Assembly (NCBI GenBank): GCA_015680685.1
Contig: MNCI01002996.1
Span: 702,032 to 766,031, forward strand
Length of the DNA stretch: 64,000 nt
From: Gnetum montanum
Taxonomy: Eukaryota; Streptophyta; Gnetopsida; Gnetales; Gnetaceae
Direction of reading: 5' to 3'
The position numbers and the translations under genes are program-made. Within the stretch, counting starts at the first letter, position 1. Every line of letters begins with the position of its first letter. The notes beneath the pieces were generated by a model. That model worked only from the letters and a program-made list of their open reading frames with translations. It searched no databases and had not been told where the DNA came from. Positions 1 through 11,704 of this stretch are shown in pieces.

Positions 1-1704
1 AGTTCCTTAGACTCTAAAATAGAAACAGTCTTGAAAATTGTAGAAGAGTCTAAGGTTGAGCAAAGTAGTGACAAAGGAAAGAAAAAGTGGAGAGATTTAA
101 GCCCTGCACATAACAAGGATAAGGGAAAAATCACTAATTTCGATGTGGCTGTAAACTCTGATTCAGACAATGATAGTGGATGTGAGGTCTGCTACTATGA
201 CTATCCTAAGGGATGTTGTCCAATTATCTCACATCTGCAGGAGTCTGGGGTGTATGCATTAAATCCAAGACTTAATCAATGACAAACACCCCAAAGGTTA
301 CCTTATCCACAAGGTAACCCAAAGCAGTTCCACCAACCACTAACATATTACCCAAGTGAAATTCCACCTCAGCCCATCGGACAACATCAGCAATGGCAAT
401 ACCCACAGTCATGGGGGATGCCATTGCCGAAACAGCAGTACCCTTACCGGCAGCCCGATCCTTATGGATATTATGTGCAGTAGTCGATTTCTCCAAGTGA
501 CTCTATGGGTCACGCAACCCTCAACCGTCACTAGCAAGCTCGGGAGTACTTTAGAAGGACTCCTTCTCCTCCGGGAGACACTCCATATCCACACCATCCT
601 CCTAATCCAACCGCACCTTTTCCATCTCAAGTAGTTCCCATAACACCTCCTGCTTCAACAATGCAAGGGGAACTTCCTCCTCAACCGCTGCAACGTCACG
701 CTGCGAGAGTTGTAAACATCCAACCTGCTGATGGTTCTGACAACAGTAAAAAGAGAAGACCTTACTTCAGAACTAAAAGCCCAGACAAACTCTCGCAACA
801 ACAAGCAGTTGAGGCCATGTACATGCCTCCATCATCTAACACTTCGGAGCACCCTTCGGTCCAAAGGAGTGTAACGCATACGGTTATGCTAACACATACC
901 GTAACTGACTAAATCAAGGTAGGCCACCTTCCCAAGAAACTAACTGACCCTGGGAGTCCCTTTATTTATTTGCAGATCGCTGGAAATGCATCACATCGAG
1001 CTCTTCTTGAGTCAGGTTCCGAAGTCAACTTAATTTCACGAAGGATGTATCACGCTTGGAACCTGCCACAACTTAAGAAGAGCAATATCCAACTAGAGTT
1101 GGCAGACCAGTCCATCATCATTCCCTTGGAATTGGTGGAGGATGTTGTTACCACTGTGTTTGGTTGGTCCTACCCAGCGGATTTTCTAGTGATCGATGTT
1201 AACAACAACGAAGGGGACTTCCCAATTATAATGGGAAGGGCATGGCTAAGCACAGTAGACACATGCCTTAGGATCCATGATCTTTCCTTAGAAATCTCTA
1301 AGATAAACATATGTGGAAAGATTGAGAAGAGGATAGTTCCATGCATCACGTACAGTGATTCATCGGGTGATGACATGGAGGAAATGTCTCCATGTACTAG
1401 GTGTGCCCAAGAAACTTTGCAACAAAGATGCGTGTATGTAGCAACCACACAAGAAGTAGTAGACACCCTGTGGTTGACAACTTCTCGTAGGAACAAAAAA
1501 ATATGCATGGAACGAACTAAGGAAACTCATGCCAACAACCGTGGCATAGACTCATTGGAACGTGAGCGTCGCCAACTTCCACCCCTTAACTTAAGATCAT
1601 CAATTGTGAGAAGTTGGACACTTCTCAGAAATTCCAATAGGCGCACACTATTTCGGATCTCTCCCTTACAACTCAGTCATGGGGGAGATGGCCACCTATG
1701 CTAA
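1..1704 (+). pseudogene. Ty3/gypsy gag-protease region, family B, 5' end outside window
   Basis: This is the C-terminal gag and the protease of a gypsy retrotransposon. One reading frame (positions 31 to 1704) runs almost unbroken, with in-frame stops at 280, 481, 532 and 910. The gag part has a cysteine-rich PKGCC motif near 200, shared with the two gypsy copies further right, then a proline/glutamine-rich linker. The aspartic protease starts near 970; its active-site triad reads ESG instead of DSG (about 1009), so the catalytic Asp is lost, while the flap-side motif FPIIMGRAWLS at about 1220 is kept. After the protease the frame passes directly into the short tail that follows integrase in the other copies. 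RT, RNase H and integrase are absent. It is therefore a non-functional, internally deleted element. Confidence is high for family and deletion, moderate for the exact junction (about 1570-1660). Confidence 0.85.
1678..1691 (+). promoter_or_regulatory. Internal polypurine-tract-like motif, family B
   Basis: A CATGGGGGAGATGG tract lies at the end of the pol tail. The same tract is found at 11691 and 50010, each time just after integrase. It resembles the tract that precedes the 3' LTR at 3595. A role as a second plus-strand primer site is inference. Confidence 0.45.
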
Positions 1705-3594
1705 TCATATGGGGCCCTCAGTTCTTTTAAGTTTTTGTTTTACACATTTTTGTTTTACAACTTTCTTTAACTTTTGATGTTTTTGTTTTACACCATTGTT
1801 ATACTTTTCTATTTTTTGTGTGTGTGTTATCCACCATGTAAGTTTGTCACCCAATAAGTGTTCAGACCGATGGGATGAACTGTTTCACATTGATTGCTAA
1901 TTTTTGGTTTTTACCTTTAAGTTCCAATGTCGATACTAAGGTATGTTTCTTCTGATATGGCAGGCAATGAGAACACTTCATCCATCCATCCATCAAAGTC
2001 TATGGTTTCCCTTGGCTTGGAAATGTCCAGTTCCCTTCCAATAAGAACTTTAATGAATCGGTGACTGGGTATTTCTCAAACTAAGGAAGGACTCAAGGAT
2101 TGCAAAGGGTGTTACTTCAAAGGAATTTGATGCTTTTGTGTTGGTCATTCACTTGGGTGCTTGGATGTTTTCTTCTTGAGTTTTCTTACTGTTCCAATGT
2201 TACACATTCTTCGGAAGCTGAGACAATAAAAATAAGAAGTCTTTGCATGGTGTGGTCCCCACGCATAAAAACACAAAACACAAAAAAAAAAACCAAAGTG
2301 AGGATTGAAAGCACACCCCTTAGACGCAATAAAATTTGGGTTGCAAGCCCTAGTTATGGAACCAAGGTGTTCCCTCTAACTAAGGCCCTTCTCGCTTCCC
2401 ATTCTCTCCGTTGTTTCGTCGGAATGGTGGTGGCTCTTTGAAGATGCATCCTTGTTATCCAAGTGGATGATTTAGCCAAATGCATTGATGCGAAGTCACT
2501 GGACACGGTTGGTTTGAGCCAGAGTTGGAATGAGATTTTCCAAGTCACATTAATCATAAAACACACAAGGGACTGTACACCACCTTGTTCTTGGGATTCC
2601 ATTCCACTTCTCTTCTCTCCACCCTTCTCTCCACTATTCACCTCATTGCCAGTTGTATCATTAGTGTATATATTTTGGTTGATGCATTGTTTTCTTTTTG
2701 GTAAATTCTTACAGTCAAGACTTTAACTCTTGTTGCAAAGGACAGCCCCAGAGCCTACGAACTCTTTGAATGTGGGTTTGTCAGGGCATTATGGGCATGC
2801 GCCTGCTTTGGGGAGGACCCACTGACATTCCTATTTGGAACCTTAGTTAACTTCTTTTCCTTAACATTTTGCAATTCATTTTATTTTTTGTTGTTCATTT
2901 CCATCTTGACATCCATTTCACTAATGCCATAGTTGTCCCTTTTCACCTATCTTTCTTACTCCTTTTCTTTCTCCATTCTAACGTTATCGGCGGTTCGCGA
3001 TTAGTCATGGGGGTACGGGGCCCGCTTTTTCGATTTTTCTCCTAAGCCCCAGATTTTTTTGTTTTTCTCCTTAACCCCTATACCTTCGGTAGTCATCATC
3101 TACATTTTCCCAAATCCATATCAGCCATACCACAACTGAGCCAATGAACTTACACCGCAGCAAGGTATTCTTTACGTAACGATTCAATTACCCTTCTAAT
3201 ATATGATTGTATTGTGTGTGCAGATGGCAATCATACAACAACAGAATGGATCTGGAGCAAACACTTGGAATGGGCAGCGCTGAAGCAACTATGCAAGGAG
3301 TAGAACGGATAATGTGCTTACGGATGGACAACGGAAGACGCAATCTAGGCGTTAGCAGCAGCAAGACTCTTCTCCCTTCTTCTCTTCTATTCTCTCTCCT
3401 CTTTTCTCTTAGTTGCCAAATGTGGCCTGATGTCATTGTAATAAGGTGTTCACCCTTGTTGTCATGAACACCAATTTTTATCAAGTCTTGTAATAAAGAC
3501 CCGTTCACATGTCATCCCGTTAGTTCCATTCCCCTCAATAATCCCATACCTACCTGATATCATTGTAAAGAACTCGAGGACGAGTTTTCATTCA
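1705..3594 (+). mobile_element. Post-pol non-coding region of family B element
   Basis: This stretch between the end of the truncated pol and the 3' LTR has no believable coding sequence. Segments near 1740-2440 and 2560-2830 match the region after integrase in A1 (11700-12930) and A2 (50030-51250), including the phrase around CCTCTAACTAAGGCCCT. A further PPT-like TCATGGGGGTA occurs at 3006. A short ATG-led reading frame at about 3222 may be a relic of the extra ORF seen in A1, most of which is missing here. The last 90 bases match the end of the A1 and A2 elements. Confidence 0.6.
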
Positions 3595-3606
3595 GTCATG
3601 GGGGTA
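3595..3606 (+). promoter_or_regulatory. Polypurine tract of family B 3' LTR
   Basis: GTCATGGGGGTA lies directly before the TG start of the LTR, in the position expected for the plus-strand primer of a gypsy element. Confidence 0.65.
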
Positions 3607-4470
3607 TGATAAGATGCAACATGCATAGCGCCGCGATATCGCATCTTCCCTTGCGATAGCGCGTACACGATATCGCAGTCCACCGCCATATCTATAAATA
3701 AGAGGCAGCACTCCCTTCATTTCCCAATCCTGGCTAGAAGTAGTGAAGCTTTGGCAGTTTGAACACTCTAGAGTTAGATTAAATTCCCATGTGCCCGCAG
3801 TAGGAGTCCTAGAGTGAACGACTCTTTATTCGAGCAACTTTGTAACCTGAACACAAGTTGTGTACAGCAATAAAGATGAACTTGATTGGATAAACCTTGC
3901 AGTACATGGTTTTATTTTATTGTTATTTATTGCTTTCCTAGTGCACACGAGTACGACTTGATTACAAGCATCTACGGATGTGTACGGCTAATCAAGGAAT
4001 CGGCTGCTCGTTGAAACGCGTGAGTACGACTTAACTATAAGCATTGTGACTGNTTAGGCTAAATAGGTGCCTCAGTACGACCACTTCGAGCACTTGCGTT
4101 ACGTGTGGTGATCCCAGTAACGATTAGTGTTTGGTAGCCATAGTTGCATAGTTCAGGGTGTGTCTGGTAAGTGGGAACGGATGCTGACACTAGTTAATTT
4201 AGACTTAGGACATTAGTTAGAGTTAGTTAGTTTCTCAACCCTTTCCCTCATAGCTTAGGAGATAAATTGAAAAATACCAAAAAAATCACATACCTTAGAC
4301 TTGCTTAACCATACACCGTGACATATACAAGCAAGCCTAGGAAGACAACGAACGATTAACCCCAAGTGTTTCTTGTGGCGTTAAGGCATTTAGTTGGCGG
4401 AGTTCGATCGGATCGCGTGTACACGCTCGTATTCGTATGGTTGAGTGTAGGGGTACCTCACCACTCATCA
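3607..4470 (+). repeat. LTR family B (3' LTR of the left-hand gypsy element)
   Basis: The LTR begins TGATAAG and ends CTCATCA; both ends are supported by the second family B copy at 44063-44895. Its U3 carries GATATC palindromes (3633-3642 and 3668-3675). A TATA-like TATAAATA lies near 3691, followed by the sequence shared with family A through to the common terminal stretch GGTTGAGTGTAGGGGTACCT. An undetermined base is at 4053. Confidence 0.85.
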
Positions 4471-4630
4471 TTCATGTAAACAATGATGATAAGGAATTCC
4501 CAATAATCATGGGAAGGGAAAGGCTTAGCATAATTGATGCTAATTTAAGTATGAGAGATTTATCAGTTGAGATTTCTAAGGAAGATAAGCATGGAGCCAT
4601 ACATACGCAACAACTTTCATGCATTATTGC
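4471..4630 (+). pseudogene. Gypsy protease fragment trapped between two LTRs
   Basis: About 160 bases encode the C-terminal part of a gypsy aspartic protease: the motif EFPIIMGRERLS, then DLSVEISK, matching the protease of the other copies. It lies between the end of LTR B and the start of LTR A1. It is most easily read as target sequence from an older related element into which both neighbours inserted. There is no complete domain. Confidence 0.7.
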
Positions 4631-5557
4631 TGATGGAGCGTCAAAGTGTTATGTTGATGGATCCTCATTAATGTGGCCTTGTTGATGGATCCCCATCGAT
4701 GTGACCTTATTTATGTGGTGTTGCCCCATCACCGAGGTCATGTCAATGTAGCATTTGCTACATCTATAGGGCCCCATCAATGTAGCTTCATAATAAAGTA
4801 TATAAATATGCACTCACCAACTATGTTTATAGAGAGAGAGAAGTCATAATTGTAGCAAAGCTCTTACAATTTTGTCATTTGAGAGTTAGAATATTTCTCT
4901 GAGTGCCCACAGTAGGAGTTAGAAAGTGTACAGATCTTTATCTGAGCACTATTGTACCTTAACACACTAGTGTGAACAACAATAAAGATGAGCCTTTTGA
5001 ACAAACCTTGCAACACTTGGAATAGATTAATGATTGATTTATGAATTTACTATTTGCATTAATTATGTAATTAATTAAGCTAAATAAATTAAACACATAA
5101 GTATGACCGCTTCAAGCGTAAACATGTATCTGCTTGGTAATCCCATTAGCATTATTGCTTAGTTTGCCTAGTAGCATAAGCGCTTGGTAATCCTAGTAGT
5201 GGATATGTGGGTTTAGGACATGTACAAAAAGTGGGACTGGATGCTTATGTTAGGATTAGATAGAGATTAGTTAATTAGTTAAATTAAATTAGTTATTAAA
5301 TTACTTCATTTCTCTATTTTAAGCACTAGGAACATAAAACATAAAATAATAAAAATCAGATGCCTAGATTACACTTAACCATACCTTTGTACATCACAAG
5401 TGTAATTGGGAAGACAACAAATGACTATTAGGGTAAAGTTCACTTCTTAGGAGACTAGTGTATCATAAAACATAGAGTCCAAGGAATTTGACTAAATCGC
5501 ATATGAACACTTTGTGATTCATATGGTTGAGCATAGGGGTACCTCAATCACTCATCA
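4631..5557 (+). repeat. 5' LTR of gypsy element A1 (family A)
   Basis: The 927-bp LTR runs from TGATGGAGCGTC to CTCATCA. Its limits are fixed by comparison with the copies at 41993, 54024 and 21029 (reverse). U3 has repeated ATCGATG-like words and the hairpin GTAGCATTTGCTAC (4748-4761). A TATA box TATAAATA lies near 4801. The last 30 bases match family B. Confidence 0.88.
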
Positions 5558-5558
5558 T

Positions 5559-5576
5559 TGGTGTCATTGTCGAGGA
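5559..5576 (+). promoter_or_regulatory. Primer binding site, decayed tRNA-Asp type (A1)
   Basis: TGGTGTCATTGTCGAGGA, one base after the LTR, matches 13 of 18 positions of TGGCGCCGTTGCCGGGGA, the complement of the plant tRNA-Asp 3' end used by Athila-type elements (family knowledge from memory). All five differences are C-to-T or G-to-A. Confidence 0.7.
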
Positions 5577-5711
5577 CTCTTTTTGTTTGAAATGTGCACT
5601 ATCTAGGTTTAGTGAACATCATTAACATCATTGGATGAACTCTAAGATCAAAATCATTCTCACAATAAATATAATCATATAAGTGCATTGATATCTTATA
5701 TGTATTGTAAA

Positions 5712-7960
5712 ATGCCTTCTTCTCACAAGCATGATGATGCTAAACCATCAGTCCCTCAAGAATGTAAGGTGGTATATACTTATCTAGATGAGTATGTGCT
5801 TGCCTTCACCTTTATCCTACATCAAGATGAACAATTGGGATGGTGAGACATAAAAGGCAACATTGTAATGCCTCCTAATCAATCTATGCCTGGAATGCTA
5901 CTTCAAACCCTTAGGAATTTTGGCATCTAGGATCTTCAAGAGGAGTATGTTGTGCATGATTATGACTACTGAGACTACCATCTCAATGAAACACAATGTA
6001 GGAGAGATTGACACTAGGAGAAGCACCATGAGTTTATGAAAGGGAAACGGTTCACCAATCCCTTGTTCTTGCTTCACCAAAACAACAATGAGGGTCCTCC
6101 CTTTGGGGGCTCTCAACATGAAGATTATCCACCCCTTATTATTGGTGATGGGGGTGCAACCCTAAATCTGCATTTCACTATTAACAATCTAGGTTCAGGT
6201 AAAAATGGCATTCAAGTTAGGGGCTCAAACAAGTGTTAAGAGGATAAGAAAACTAATGAACGTGGTTGTGACAACCAAAGAAGAGTTGGTAGATACCATG
6301 GTGGTGGCAGTCCTCCTCCCTCTTCACCCTTTTCATCTGTATCTTTTTCTTCCTCTTTTTGATTCTGACAAACATCACAAAAAGAACAACCATGATGGAA
6401 GTGAATAGCGGGACAACAATGATGATCACCAGGCCCACCATGAACAAAAGGGTAGCAGAGGACATCATAGACATAATCAAAATAATGATGATGATAAGCC
6501 TTTGCTGGCAACTTGAAGCATGCTGAATATTTGAGAGGTTGTAAAAATTCCAACCAGGCATGTGAAAGATAGTTGGATTAGATGACTTGATATGAACAAT
6601 ATTTCTAGATTTGATAGGGGATATAACTTTGATCCACAAACACATCTTTAAGCTTTTCATGATTCTTATGCCTTACAAAATATTGAAAATGATTGGCAAA
6701 AATAGCTATTTCTTAGGACACTCATCAAGGAAGCAAAAAGTTAGTACTGGTCCTTGGAGCCAAAATCCATCTACAGGTGGAGTACTAGAGTTATTTAATG
6801 ATAAGTATCAAACATACTCCAGAATTTCTAATTTGAGAAGGTAGATCCAAGGATGAAAGTAAGGAAACCATGAACCCTTGGACGTTGCCATGGGCAGATA
6901 CTATTCTCTCATACACTGATGCCTTGGCTATGGTTATTCTTAGTGGGAACAACTTCGACATATCATAGACGAACTTAGATTAGGAACAAGGAGAACTCTT
7001 GGGGTCTATGCCCAAGGGAGACTATCAAAATGTAGACCCCATCAAATCCAAAGGCTAATTGATTAGGTAGCAAAAGAAGAAGGAGAGTTGAGGAAATGCA
7101 AAATTGTTGAGAAATACAATAGGGATCATTCCATCAGAAAGAGGGAAGTTCAATTTTATGACAGTGAGAAGGAATCACCACTTGACGAGGTGGTGAAAAG
7201 AATGACCTTGTTGATTCAAAAATTTGTTTGAAATTTTGGCTAAGGTGGATAAAATGTGGGATTTATTGGATGAAAAATTCCAAATTACTCTAAAAATCAT
7301 CGTAGAATCACAAGAGCAGAGTAGTGATCATAATCGCAGGAGGCAAAAAGAAGCTAAATGTGCCTACTAAAGGGATAAGGGCAAGATTGCTGTAGTAGAT
7401 AAAGTTGATAAAACTAAATCAGGTTATGATGGTAGGTGTGACATCTACCAATATGAACATCCTAAGGGATGTTGCCTCATTGTGTTACACATACAAGAGT
7501 CTAGGGTTTATGCTATAAATCCATGACTAGCAAAAAGGCAAACACCTAGAAGATTGCCTTATCTGCAAGGCAATCCTAAATAATTCCATCAACAATAACA
7601 ATATTATACAAGTGGAACTCCATCACAACCATACTAGTAATATGAACAATGGCACCAACCACAATCATGGGGGATGCCACCACCAAGCTAGAAATACCCT
7701 TACAGGCAACCAGATCCATATGGGTATTATGTTTAGTAACCCCTATCTCCACATGACTCTTCTAGTCATGTTTCTTCTTTATAACATCACTACCACCCTC
7801 TTGAATACTACAGAGTTCATTCTCCACATTTTATCCTTATCTTCCTCCTATTCCTACACCTGTTCCTCCACCCTCAATAGAACTACCACCTACTCCATGT
7901 ATGCAGGGTCAACTTCCAGCCTAGCCACAACAACATAATGTTACCAGGGTTGTCAATTTG
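5712..7960 (+). pseudogene. Gypsy gag, element A1
   Basis: The ATG at 5712 starts a protein opening MPSSHKHDD; the A2 copy starts equivalently at 43051. The product would be the nucleocapsid precursor. Recognisable pieces are the N-terminal domain (5712-6240), a middle domain matching A2, a charged stretch near 7080-7330, the cysteine-rich HPKGCC motif at about 7460 and a Q/P-rich linker to 7960. Many stops and several frameshifts interrupt it (for example 5846, 5927, 6237), so no gag can be made. Most stops look like C-to-T or G-to-A changes of CAA, CAG, CGA or TGG codons. Confidence 0.8.
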
Positions 7961-8219
7961 CTACTGGTTCATCAATCAAGGGGTTTGAAACCTTGTTCTC
8001 GTAAAAGACCATTCTTTTGATCCAACAACCCTACTAAGCCCTCACAGTTAGGTGGTTGGTCACCTTGCTCCTGCATCATCCTTTGCAAACCATTCCATTG
8101 GGTTCCCTTTAAACTAACTTCTACCCAAAATTCATACTATTATGCTCACCCATGCCAAATATGATTGGATCTAGGTTGGAAACCTTCCCAAGAAATTAGA
8201 TGATCTTGGAAGTCCCCTT

Positions 8220-8480
8220 ATCTATTTACATGTTGCTAGGAATGAACCATATAAAGATCTTCTAGATTCTGGTTTCAGTGTGAACTTGATATTTAATGAG
8301 ATGTATATTGCTTGGAACCTATTACCTATTAAGAAGAGCAATATCAAATTGGAATTAGTAGACTAGTCCATCACTATTCCATTGGGACTGGTTGAAGACA
8401 TTAGTAGACCAGTCTTTCCTTGAAGATATTAAAGGAAAAGGTATTTGGAAAGATTGAAAAGAGACAAGTTCCATGCATCG
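8220..8480 (+). pseudogene. Gypsy aspartic protease, internally deleted (A1)
   Basis: The frame encodes the DSG active-site region at about 8265 and the AWNLLPIKKSN block that follows in all three copies. The flap-side half, with the GWSYPADFL and FPIIMGRAWLS motifs seen in the B copy, is missing. The sequence jumps from the LVEDI block near 8400 straight to the part after the protease near 8430. The loss is about 150 bases compared with B and A2. Confidence 0.75.
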
Positions 8481-8699
8481 CATATAATGATATAGGGTGC
8501 AATTGTGTGTAGAAACTTTGGTCCATGAAATAAGCATCTATTTCCACATATAAGTAGTGTGCACATGAGGTAGATATTCAAAGGTGTTTGTATGTAGTAG
8601 CCACAAAACAAGAGTGCACCCACTGGTTGACCGTTGATTCTGATAACAACACAATCTACATGGAACCCACTAAGAGCCTAACATGCACTTATGTCATAG

Positions 8700-9640
8700 G
8701 CATGGATGAACTAGAGCAAGTTCATCACCAACTCTTTGATGATGAAAATGTTGATACTAATTAGGAAGAGTTGCAGATTCCTGAGAATTTTAAATAAGAG
8801 CCCCTACAATTGAAAACTCTACTTGTTGGCCTAGAATATGCATTCTTAAAAATGGCTAGCCGATCATACTCAATGCCAAAATTGCTCCTAAACAAAAAGT
8901 AAAATTGTTGAAAGTGGTCAGAAAATGGCCAACAACCTTTGCTTGGCCATATCTTGAACTCACTAGAATTAATCCATGGATATGCCAACACCGCATTTAT
9001 ACTAATCTATCCATGATACCAAGGAGGAAACCACAATGATGGTTGAATCCAAAATTGAAGCAAATTGTCAAATAAGAGATTGAGAAATTCCTTAAGGATG
9101 GGTTTATCTAACCCATTATGGATAGCAAGTAGGTTAGTCCACTTGTCATAGTACCAAAGAGAGGTGGCAAATGGTAGGTTTGTATCGACTTTAGGTTGTT
9201 AAACATGGCAACATTCAAAGATCATTTTTAGTGTCATTCATTGATTAGGTGTTGGATACCATATTTGGACATTGCTATTATAGTTTTCGAGATGGCTGTA
9301 GTGGCTATAACCAAATCTAGATTGTACTAGAAGATTAGGCCAAAACAATAGTTACAAGTCCTTGAAGGAGCTTTGCATATCGCAAGATGTCTTTTCATCT
9401 ATGCAAAGCTCTTGCAATTTTCCAATGTCTAGTCTTAAGCATTTTTCAACAGTAAATAGGTAGAAAAGTAGAAGTCTTCCTAGATGACTTCTCCACTTCT
9501 GGCCTTACATTCAAGCAAGCCTTGGATTGCCTTGAGTAAGTACTAAAAATATGCGTGGAAAAAAATCTATAGCTAAATTAGCAAAAGAGTCATCTCATGG
9601 TTCAAGAAGACATTGTATTGGGGCATAGAATTTCATAGGA
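8700..9640 (+). pseudogene. Gypsy reverse transcriptase (A1)
   Basis: The sequence encodes the pre-RT linker (DELEQVHHQL at about 8707), then RT blocks: a lysine-rich IEKFLKDGFI stretch near 9085 and CIDFRLLNMATF at about 9183. The catalytic YxDD region near 9475 is altered: the sequence that should give F(M/L)DD is broken by stops and frame changes. The C-terminal GHRI-like block is at about 9620. It corresponds to the Ty3/gypsy RT of the Athila/Tat lineage by context and by its primer site. It is dead, with many stops. Confidence 0.8.
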
Positions 9641-9699
9641 AGGGATCGAGGTAGACCCCAAAAAGATAAGGATCATCTAAGGAATCACTCACTAACTAG

Positions 9700-10240
9700 A
9701 AACCATCAAAGATGTTCAGTCATTTCCTAGACACACTCGCTACTATTGGTGATTTATAGAGTATTTCTCTAAGATCACAAAACCATTGGTTGAGCTAACA
9801 AAGAAAGATGCTCCCTTCATTTTGATCAAGGAATGTAAAAATGCATTCCAAAGCCTCAAGCAAAAGCTCATAGAGACTCCGATTCTACGATCACTTCATT
9901 GGTCCAAATCATTCCATATCATGACAGATGCATCTAATTATGGCTTGGGAGCCATGCTTATAAAATTAAATGATAAAAAATGTCCATATTACATCCACTG
10001 TGTAGGTCAAAGCATTGTGCGTGCATATTTGAATTACACTACCACAAAGAAATAATTCATGGCAGTGGTGTTTGCTCTAGAGAAGTTCAAGCACTATGTG
10101 CTTGGATATAAAGTATTGATGGACACGGACCACAGTGTCATTTGCTTCCTCATAAAAAGTTAATGGTGAGCCCCCATTTCATATGATGGCTAGTGATATT
10201 TTAGGAATTCGATCTCACAATGTTAGATCGAAAGAAAACT
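9700..10240 (+). pseudogene. Gypsy RNase H (A1)
   Basis: An open stretch at 9786-10055 encodes the RT thumb and the start of RNase H, with the hallmark TDASNYGLGAML (about 9923), where the Asp is a catalytic residue. The frame continues past a stop as VFALEKFKHYVLGYK and then TDHSVICFL near 10130. The order after RT matches Ty3/gypsy. It is interrupted and not functional. Confidence 0.82.
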
Positions 10241-10459
10241 AAGAATGTGGTCACTGACCATTTATATTAGTTGTAATGGGATAAAAAAGAGGAGGAAAGG
10301 CCACTATTTGATCTGTTTCCTAATGAAATCCTCTTTACTGGTGCAATAAAGGAGCACATGTCCATAGAACCAAAATGGTATGATGGCATCCTCACTTATC
10401 TTCTCTCTTAGGAGATGCCACAAAATCTAGACCATAGGAAGAAATAATAGTTTCTTCAT

Positions 10460-11660
10460 TAGACTAAGCACTTCATGGAAATCAACGGACACCTTTACAA
10501 GCTATGTGTTGATGGCCTAGTTCATTGGTATGTACCTAATGTAAATCAATTGCACATTCTCCAAAATGCTCATGAAGGCCCTTACGGAGGCCACTATGCT
10601 AGGAGATGCATGATCATAAAAATCCTAATGGTAGGATACTATTGGTCCACAATCTTTAGGGATGCCCACCAATTTGCCTAATCCTATGAGCGTTGTCAAC
10701 AAGATTATGGGATGATCACATGTATGGATGATCCTTAACAGTGGATTCAACCATTGGAACCCTTTGACATATGGGGCATAGATTTCATGGGTCCCATCAC
10801 ATCGACGTTTAATGGGAAGGCATATATAATTGTCATCATTGATTACTGTACCAAATGGGTAGAAGTAGTAGCCTTCATCAATTGTACATCATGCTACTCA
10901 ATTTTTACAACAAAATGTTGTGAATAGGTTTGGGATGCTACATGCACTGATTTCTAACGGAACCCATTTTACAGGTGCTACTTTTTGAAAACTCATGCAA
11001 CACTTAGGGGCTGAACATAAATTAACAACACCCTATCATCCCCAAGCCAATGGTCAATTAGAGGTGACTAACAGGGAGATTACAAAGATTCTAATAAGAA
11101 TTATTTGCAAATATAGGATAGATTGGAGCACAAAAATCAACAATGCCCTTTTGGCCTACCACTCAACATGAAAACTCCCTATTGGCTACTCTCCCTATGA
11201 TTTAGTGTATGGAAAACTTTCAACGCTTCTAATTCAATTTGAGCTCCATACACTCTCAACAGCCTGTGACTTGGATCTTGTTCTAAGTCTGGCACAAAAA
11301 GAAAGACTAATCAACTTAAATGTGCTAGACAAAAATCAATTGGTAGCCCTATCCATGAATGAGGTGCATAAGGCATTCAACAAACAATGTCATGATCTTA
11401 GAATACAAAAAGTAAAATTTCAACCAGGAGATAAGGTTCTCTATTGGAATCTCACACATGTACCTCAAAAAACCAAATTCCAAACATTGTGGGAGGGCCC
11501 TTATATAATTGAAGAAACCTTTCCTTTTAGGGCTATGATGATATACAAACCTGAAAGCCTAAACAAAAAGTAGTTGGTCAACATCCAACAAATAGAGCCT
11601 TTCCATGAGCCTAAGCAAGCTAGTGCAATAAATACCTCAATGGATGAGTAACCGTGCTCA
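10460..11660 (+). pseudogene. Gypsy integrase (A1)
   Basis: The zinc-binding HHCC region is at about 10565-10700 (GHYARR with a later CERCQQD). The catalytic core starts with WGIDFMGPIT at about 10774, a run with the first catalytic Asp, and includes the PYHPQANGQ block near 11030 just before the catalytic Glu region. The C-terminal part (11205-11573) carries the KFQPGDKVLYW and WEGPYIIEE motifs typical of gypsy integrase tails. I see no chromodomain, in line with an Athila/Tat-type element. Frameshifts and stops are frequent. Confidence 0.82.
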
Positions 11661-11690
11661 ATTTTTTGGATCTCCTCCTTCCAACTCAAT

Positions 11691-11704
11691 CATGGGGGAG
11701 ATGG
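11691..11704 (+). promoter_or_regulatory. Internal polypurine-tract-like motif (A1)
   Basis: CATGGGGGAGATGG stands at the end of the integrase tail, as in B (1678) and A2 (50010). Being kept in three diverged copies argues for a function or for descent from an old 3' PPT; which one is inference. Confidence 0.5.

Noticed and set aside
3633-3675. GATATC palindromes as a CRISPR-like or origin repeat array
   Set aside because: They vary, have no regular spacers and occur in an LTR; a plant nuclear context rules out CRISPR.
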